Part shown: piece after piece, positions 13,301 through 22,300 of the stretch
How positions within the stretch are numbered: position 1 is the first letter of the stretch
Layout: each line of letters starts with the position of its first letter
Source of the DNA: Saccoglossus kowalevskii
Lineage: Eukaryota; Hemichordata; Enteropneusta; Harrimaniidae
DNA: 55,360 nucleotides
Assembly: GCF_000003605.2 (NCBI RefSeq)
Contig: NW_003137331.1
Location: 43,867 to 99,226, forward strand
Reading direction: 5' to 3'
Notes under the pieces: model-generated
The model's database searches: none
What the model was told of the DNA's origin: nothing
The model's input: only the letters and a program-made list of their open reading frames with translations
Made by a program: the position numbers and the translations under genes

Positions 13301-16300
13301 TAGCATGGAAAACGACAGATGGTGTTATAACTTGAAACTCATCATGAAAATAAGTATAGTCCGCATAATATTTAAAACGACTGTTCTAATTTTTCAATAG
13401 CTCCACCGAAACCAACTGCTTCACGTATTACGGCAAATGTTCGGTTTGTTGAGACCACCGCCTACACATTGCGTATTCACCTAAGTAATAATTTATTTGA
13501 TGACAGATTTGGAATAATTGTTGCTTACTTAGTTATCATTGCTGAGGACGGAGGTGAGTGCGATTTCCATGCTCACTAATATTTAATTTCAGTTACAGAA
13601 GAAGTGGAAATAATAAGCATATGAATGAAGAGTTTCAACAATTACTTGTTTGAACAACATATAATTGGTTAGGATTTTTGTCGCCATTTTTGTTTCTAGT
13701 CAGATTTCTGATGCCATTTAGATTTCTCGTCAGATTTCTGTTACCATTTAGATTTCTCGTCAGATTTCTGTTACCATTTTGATTTCTCATCAGATTTCTG
13801 TCGCCATTTTGATTTCTAGTCAGATTTCTGTTGCCATTTAGATTTCTCTACAAATTTCTGTCACGACTTGAATTTCTAGTCAGATTTCTGTCACAAATTT
13901 GATTTCTCATCAGATTTCTGTCGGCATTTTGATTTCTCATCAGATTTCTGTCGCCATTTTGAATTCAAGTCAGATTTCTGTCGCCATTTTGGTTTCTCAT
14001 CAGATTTCTGTTACCATTTTGATTTCTCGTCAGATTTCTGTCACCATTTGAACTTCTAGTCAGATTTCTGTTGCAATTTAGATTTCTCATCTGATTTCTG
14101 TCACCATTTGAATTTCTAGTCAGCTTTCTGTTACCATTTTGATTTCTCATCAGATTTCTGTCACCATTTGAACTTCTAGTCAAATTTCTGTTGCCATTTA
14201 GATTTCTAGTCAGATTTCTGTTACCATTTTGATTTCTCATCAGATTTCTGTCGGTATTTTGAATTTCTAGTCAGCTTTCTGTTACCATTTTGATTTCTCG
14301 TCAGATTTCTGTCACCATTTGAACTTCTAGTCAGATTTCTGTTGCCATTTAGATTTCTAGTCAGATTTGTGTTACCATTTTGATTTCTCGTCAGATTTCT
14401 GTCACCATTTGAACTTCTAGTCAGATTTCTGTTGCCATTTAGATTTCTCATCTGATTTCTGTCACCATTTGAATTTCTAGTCAGCTTTCTGTTACCATTT
14501 TGATTTCTCGTCAGATTTCTGTCACCATTTGAACTTCTAGTCAGATTTCTGTTGCCATTTAGATTTCTAGTCAGATTTGTGTTACCATTTTGATTTCTCG
14601 TCAGATTTTTGTCACCATTTGAACTTCTAGTCAGATTTCTGTTGCCATTTAGATTTCTCATCATATTTCCGTCTGCATTTTGATTTCTCATCAGATTTCT
14701 GTCACCATTTTGATTTCTCATCATATTTCTGTCTGTATTTTGATTTCTAGTCAGATTTCTGGAGCCATTTGATTTCTATTCTTATTTTTAGTCAGATTTC
14801 TGTTGCCATTTTTATTTCTAGTCAGATCTTTGCCACCATTTTTATTTCTTGTCATATTTCTGTTGCCATTTTGATTTTTATAATCACTTTTCTGATTTCA
14901 ATTCAAATTTCTGTCACCATTTTGATTTCGAGTCAGATTTCTGTTACCATTTTGATTTCTAGGTAGATTTTTGTTGCCATTTAGATTTCTAGACAGATTT
15001 CTGTTGCCATTTTGATTTCTAGTCAGATTTTTGTTGCCATTCTTGTTTCTAGTCAGATTTCTGTTGCCATTTAGATTTCTCGTCAGATTTCTGTTACCAT
15101 TTTGATTTCTCATCAGATTTCTGTCGCCATTTTGATTTCTAGTCAGATTTCTGTTGCCATTTAGATTTCTCGTCAAATTTCTGTCACCACTTGAATTTCT
15201 AGTCATATTTCTGTCACAAATTTGATTTCTCATCAGATTTCTGTCGCCATTTTGAATTCGAGTCAGATTTCTGTCGCCATTTTGATTTCTCGTCAGATAT
15301 CTGTCACCATTTTCATTTCTCGTCAGATTTCTGTCACCATTTGAACTTCTAGTCAGATTTCTGTTGCCATTTAGATTTCTCATCTGATTTCTGTCACCAT
15401 TTGAATTCCTAGTCAGCTTTCTGTTACCATTTTGATTTCTCATCAGATTTCTGTCGGCATTTTGAATTCAAGTCAGATTTCTGTCGCCATTTTGGTTTCT
15501 AATCAGATTTATGTTACCATTTTGATTTCTCATCAGATTTCTGTCCGCATTTTGAATTCAAGTCAGATTTCTGTTGCCATTTAGATTTCTCATCAGATTT
15601 CTGTCACCATTTGAATTTCTAGTCAGCTTTCTGTTACCATTTTGATTTCTCGACAGATTTCTGTCACCATTTGAATTTCTAGTCAGCTTTCTGTTACCAT
15701 TTTGATTTCTCATCAGATTTCTGTCGGCATTTTGAATTCAAGTCAGATTTCTGTCGCCATTTTGGTTTCTAATCAGATTTCTGTTACCATTTTGATTTCT
15801 CATCAGATTTCTGTCAGCATTTTGAATTCAAGTCAGATTTCTGTTGCCATTTAGATTTCTCATCAGATTTCTGTCACCATTTGAATTTCTAGTCAGCTTT
15901 CTGTTACCATTTTGATTTCTCGACAGATTTCTGTCACCATTTGAACTTCTAGTCAGATTTCTGTTGCCATTTAGATTTCTAGTCAGATTTGTGTTACCAT
16001 TTAGATTTCTCGTCAGATTTCTGTCACCATTTGAACTTCTAGTCAGATTTCTGTTGCCATTTAGATTTCTCATCATATTTCCATCTGCATTTTGATTTCT
16101 CGTCAGATTTCTGTCACCATTTTGATTTCTCATCATATTTCTATTCTTATTTTTAGTCAGATTTCTGAAGCCATTTGATTTCTATTCTTATTTTTAGTCA
16201 GATTTCTGTTGCCATTTTATTTATTGTCAGATATCTGCCAATATTTTGATTTCTAGTCAGATTGCTGAAGCCATTTGATTTCTATTCTTATTTTTAATCA

Positions 16301-19300
16301 GATTTCTGTTTCCATTTTTATTTCTAGTCAGATATCTGCCACCATTTTGATTTCTAGTCAGATTTCTGTTGCCATTTTGATTTCTAGTTAAATGTCAAAA
16401 GTATTTTTGATTTCATGAAATCATCAATGTTTTTTTTTCCTGAATACTTTGCAGGTGAGTATTCACCATTGCCAGAGGTTCTTCCATCATATGATGAAGT
16501 CATTGACAGCTCGCCGTGGCCACCATACCAAACCAGTCAGCCATTCAATCCATTTGAGACTTTATCGATTGGTAGACGGCGACGCAATACACTGCAGACT
16601 GTTAATTACATCATAGGCGCCAAGGAGAATTGTGATGTCAGTCTTGTTTACTGTAATGGGGCCTTAAGACCAGTTACAGACTACAGGTGAGGGTGTGTGA
16701 CTGTGTCTTTAATGTTTCAATATGTTATGTTAATATTGTCATTTATTTGTTTCATATACCTACACCAAATTTGAACTCTCGTCTCACAACCCTCACGTTT
16801 TGGGGTCTTAGCAAAATATCAAAACTTACAGTTTCCCGGTAGCCATGAATCTAGTTATTTTGAGTACACTCACGAATGGTCTAGTGAATTGCTATATTAC
16901 TATGTATTCGGAAGTTCTGTGTCATCACTGATTGGCCGTCTTCATGTATATCTCAGTATGTTATCATGGGAACTCGCATACACTTCAGACAGATTCACTA
17001 GTCCATTTTTCATAGATTTTTCAAAATCGTCTAGTCTCGGGTACAACAAAATCTTACGGTACGTATTTTGGTTAGACTTGTGCGTCACATGATATGCAAG
17101 TTGATAGAGAGTTTGCAATAAGGAAACACGTTTTTGGATTCAAATTGCTCGCCTAAAATATCTAGCGTTTCCCGCAATTCCTGTTTGCCCCTGTTTATTC
17201 TCCTCCACTTAATAAGTACAATCTATGTCATATGTTTATTCTAGGTATGTCATTCGTGGCTACAATGAACTTGGTAACTACACCGATACGGACTGGTCAC
17301 TTCCACAAAAAACAGGTAAACAATGAACGAATATACGTTTATAAACCAAACTACAAAATTCATGAATGCTTACACGAGAAAATTGTAATGTGAGAGAAAT
17401 ATAGAGGTTCAGTAAATATAACTATTATGATTTCATATATGATTCTTAATTTTGTTTAATTATTTTGTAGATTTAGATCCATTCTGGATTCTGTATGGTG
17501 TCATAGCAGGATTAATATTAATTGGCATCATTATACTGATATGTATATGTTATTGTTGCTGTTGTAGAAGAAGACGATCATCGACGCAAGACTCAGACAA
17601 GTAAGTATTGGCATATATTATTACATTATTGCGAATACTGACATGAAATGATCATTGGTATACAACTTGTGAAAAAATATTTCAGAAGCGGCAACGTTAC
17701 GGCTGATAGGTTAAAGTTGTGAAGCTTGTTTACTAATTTTGATGAATTTGAATTCATGGAATCCACTAATTTGTAGAAACTCTCTGCAGTTACTCGCATC
17801 TTTAAATACATCTTATCTATCAGTCTTTTATTATTTGCAAACGTATACTGCTTTCAGGTTATCGGAACCCCCGTCATATACGCCCTATGCGTGCGAGAAT
17901 GGTGTGTTTTTTAATGGGAATGAACCCACCCTTGAGAAAACAGAGAAATTGTATACCCTGTCACTGAGGAGGAAACGAAAATCAAGGTATGATGCAATTA
18001 TTGTATAGGTCGCCATCTTATAGGACAAATTATATGATATTTGAAAATTACATAAATATTCATACTATGTTTTACAGACCAGTACCGTTGAAAGGTTTTC
18101 GTGATTATGTGAATGAATTAGACGAAGACGACAGGAAAGGATTTGAAGAGGAATATGACGTAAGTGTGGCAGACATTACTGGAATCTATGTATCTTTTCA
18201 AAAAGACCCAGAGTATTAATCAAAGTCCCGGCAAATGGGTTTCTGGATTGCCTAGCTTGAATAAAAACACTAACTCAACACTAACTTACACATACTATAT
18301 AAGCTCGCAATGGTTATTATATCGACTCTAAGTTCGTGTAGGAATAGTTGTTACTGATTAAAAACATTCTGCCAATATATAATACAGAATGTGTTGAGTC
18401 TACTGGTACATATAAAAATGCCCTCTGTACATGTTGTTATTAGTCAGAGTAAGCTCATGCAATTCTAGTTAGAATATGAATTTCAAAAAAAATGTAAATG
18501 AGTCCACAGTTAATTCACTATGTAACATTCTCCACTATGTGTTTGTTTAATGTAGGATCTCCGAAAACTAGTAGTGAGACAGCCAACATCGGTGGGACAG
18601 CGAATGGAACACAGATCAAAGAACAGATACACTAACATTGTACCCTGTGAGTTTGATAATTGGTTGACTCCTACAATGTATATGACGTCACTTAAATTTG
18701 TTATTGCATATTCTTCCTCTTCCCAAAATGCAACATTATTGAAATTCTGAAACTTGCAGCTGTGTCTCAATAGTTATGCGATAATATCTCATGGCACGAG
18801 AAAAAACTTATTTCATAATAAATTTTCATTTATTTTTTCCCGGTATAGATGATAATAACAGAGTTATATTGTCAGGCAGTGGGAATAGTTACATTAATGC
18901 CAGTTATATTTCGGTAAGTTACACACACATACACCATGTGTTGCATATTGTTTTCTCCACTTACTAGCAATAAGGTCAAGTCAATTCTGCATTTATTTGT
19001 CAGAAATTTCATCTTGTCGTCATTGGTTTACCTAATAAACCATATTGTTTGTGTTAAAATTATCTTGTAATCAGAACTATCTCGGGCTAACCTAGACGAG
19101 TTTCTAAAATCGACCTTTTGGTACTTTGTTGAATGACCATTTGTGTAAAACCTAAAAACAATGGAGACGATTGAATGTTTAGTGTTTTACAGAAATCTGT
19201 AGATTGTCTTTTTCAATGTTTTCAAGACAAATAAGAATATGTATTTATTTCATATTTAAATATACAGTATCTGCTAACAAATATTATTGAATTAACATTT

Positions 19301-22300
19301 CTATAAATATCTTAAGTGGTCACTATAGTTGTATTATTCCATTTTCTGCCTATTCCTCGTAGTATTTGGTTTACTAAAACAAAAAAACAAGTGCATTAAT
19401 GATTTTTCCCAGGGTTCCAAAGGCTCACGATCGTATATTGCAACACAAGGACCACTGGAAAGCACTTGTGGCGATTTCTGGAAAATGATTTGGCAACAAC
19501 GCGTGACCACTGTCGTCATGATGACGCAATGCAACGAACTTGGAAAGGTCAGTATTATGAGTCTATTGTTGAATGCTCAGTACATGTGCGTTAAATGAAG
19601 TTGTCGCGATATCTTGCCCTGCAAAGATTCGTTCAAAATACCATAACAAATGTTTGACATTCGAATATGTACACATGTAATCATTCTTCACAACCAAGGA
19701 CAGAATAGCATGTTTATTGCAAGTATGCTGCAAGTGTGTAGAATGTGTGTAATATAAATGTGTGTAATATAAGTTTGACTTTATGTTTTGTTATTCATGC
19801 CTCATTTCGGCAACAATGTTTTCTAATTTTATGTGCATTATAAAAATCACCATACAAGGCAACCATAGTTTACACAGAAGTGACTAACAAAGCATAACAA
19901 CAAACTTGCAGTCAGCACAAGAAACGATAAATTATTGCATAAAAGTTGTCTATTCTTGTCATGTCTTAAAACGGGCTGGTAAGAATATGACCAGCATGAA
20001 CAATTCGGTAAAGCGCATGCATCGGTTTTCAGTTATGTCAGACTGTAGCAATAATAATACTGCTTTTCATTTTTAAATTGTACAGAGTAAATGTCACCAC
20101 TACTGGCCACGAGATACCCAGACACAGATTTCGCACAGTGATCTCACAATAAGACTAACATCTGAAACCAGGCTTCCCGATTGGATAATACGAGACTTTT
20201 CAATAGAATCTGTAAGTATTTATATCAACTGAGCACTGTTCAACATAATTCAAACTTATTTTGAAATGATGTGCAACACTGAAGAAATTTTTAAGTGTTT
20301 GAAGGGCGAGTGTTCGAATCACAGGTACATAAACAATGCATCTTACACGCTTTGTATACGTCGCTATGAGTCCCACATCGAACAGGACGTGGCGCGACGA
20401 CCACTTCCCTTTAAATTTAAGTAAGTATAGTGAGTCTCCAATTAACCTGTTTCAAAATTGACATACCATTTCTTTGTATAACAAACAAATTGTTACTAGA
20501 AATGTGCAAAGCGAAACTTATGATATTAATTTGTGTATCTCAATGAAATGTTTACTGTTGTTGATATGTCTAATTCTCTTGTACTGCCTTATTTTTAACA
20601 GAATGGTGAAATTCGTGCATTACGCCAGTTTCACTTTACATCGTGGCCAATCACAGGGACGCCGTACGATGCTGACCCATTGATCCGATTTATTGAAGCT
20701 ATTCGAATTCAAGTCTTGCCAAATAGCGGACCAATACTAGTACACTGCAGGTAAAAAGAACAATTTATAACGACTTATCAATATTTACGTTGAAAGTCTG
20801 ACACACTTGAGAATTATCAGCAAGTTAAAGGTACAATTTCACCATTACTACGCATCTGCGACAGGGTCGAGCCCACCAAAACAGTTTTACATAGCAACCA
20901 ATTTTACTAGGACTTTAAAACGCTGGTATGCAAGCTATATGTAGACTGGATAAATCCTAATCTTATCACGACACCACCTGCGCTTGATAGTCCACAATGT
21001 AGTAGTAAGAATCAATAATATTTCTAACATGGCTGGCTATAAGTATCCATGAGAGATCAACAGTGACCTCGCAAAAAACGCTTGTCATTCTATAACCTAT
21101 ACAGAATAAAAGAGTACACACATGCACTGATATTATGACATGATATTTTGAATTTTGAAACTTAATTTCAATTTTACTTAAAACTAGGCCATTATTCAGT
21201 GAACGATTTGTGTAAAAATGATTTCATACTATGTTCTTTCCTTTTACTTTCAGTGCTGGTGTTGGTCGAACAGGTGTCTTTATTGCATTGTATCACCTTC
21301 TAGAATATTTCTACACTATGATCCAGGTTGATATATTTGGTAAAGTCATAAAAATGAGGAAACAAAGACCATTTATGGTTCAGACACAGGTAAGAAGATT
21401 GAGTTGATTGGGTTTGGGTTTGGGTATAGTAAGTACATCACACTTAACTGTTTGGCATTTTACGTTGTGTGATGTCATGTTACTCTGTGTGGTATGTCAA
21501 TGTATGATGTGTGGTACGTCAATGTATGATGTGTGGTACGTCAATGTATGATATGTGCTACGTCAATATAAGATTTGTGGTGCGTCAATGTGCGTTGTGT
21601 GATATATGTCATGTTACTCTGTGTGGTACGTCAGTGTATGATGCGTGGTACATCAATGTACGTTGTGTGATACGTCAATGTATGATGTGTGGTACGTCAA
21701 TGTGAGATGTGTGGTGCGTCAATGTATGATGTGTGGTACGTCAATGTGAGATGTGTGGTACGTCAATGTATGATGTGTGGTACGTCAATGTAAGATGTGT
21801 GGTACGTCAATGTATGATGTGTGGTACGTCAATGTAAGATGTGTGGTACGTCAATGTATGATGTGTGGTACGTCAATGTAAGATGTGTGGTACGTCGATG
21901 TATGATGTGTAGTACGTCAATGTGTGATGCATGGTACGTCAGTGTAAGATGTTTGGTACGTCAATGTAAAATGCGTGGTACGTCAATGTAAGACGTTTGT
22001 ACGTCAATGTATGATGCGTGGTACATCAATGTAAAATGTGTGGTACATCAATGTAAAATGCGTGGTACGTCAATGTAAGACGTTTGTACGTCAATGTATG
22101 ATGTGTGGTACGTCAATGTATGATGTGTGGTACGTCAATGTAAGATGTGTGGTACGTCAATGTATGATGTGTAGTACGTCAATGTGTGATGCATGGTACG
22201 TCAGTGTAAGATGTTTGGTACGTCAATGTAAAATGCGTGGTACGTCAGTGTAAGACGTTTGTACGTCAATGTATGATGCGTGGTACATCAATGTAAAATG

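Noticed and set aside
13965-16136. Four Asn/Arg/Leu-rich minus-strand open frames
   Set aside because: They arise from a 30-bp minisatellite whose unit is a multiple of three; they lie within an intron and have no splice or start context.
21511-22253. MYDVWYVNVRCV-type open frames
   Set aside because: Translations of the 22-bp minisatellite.
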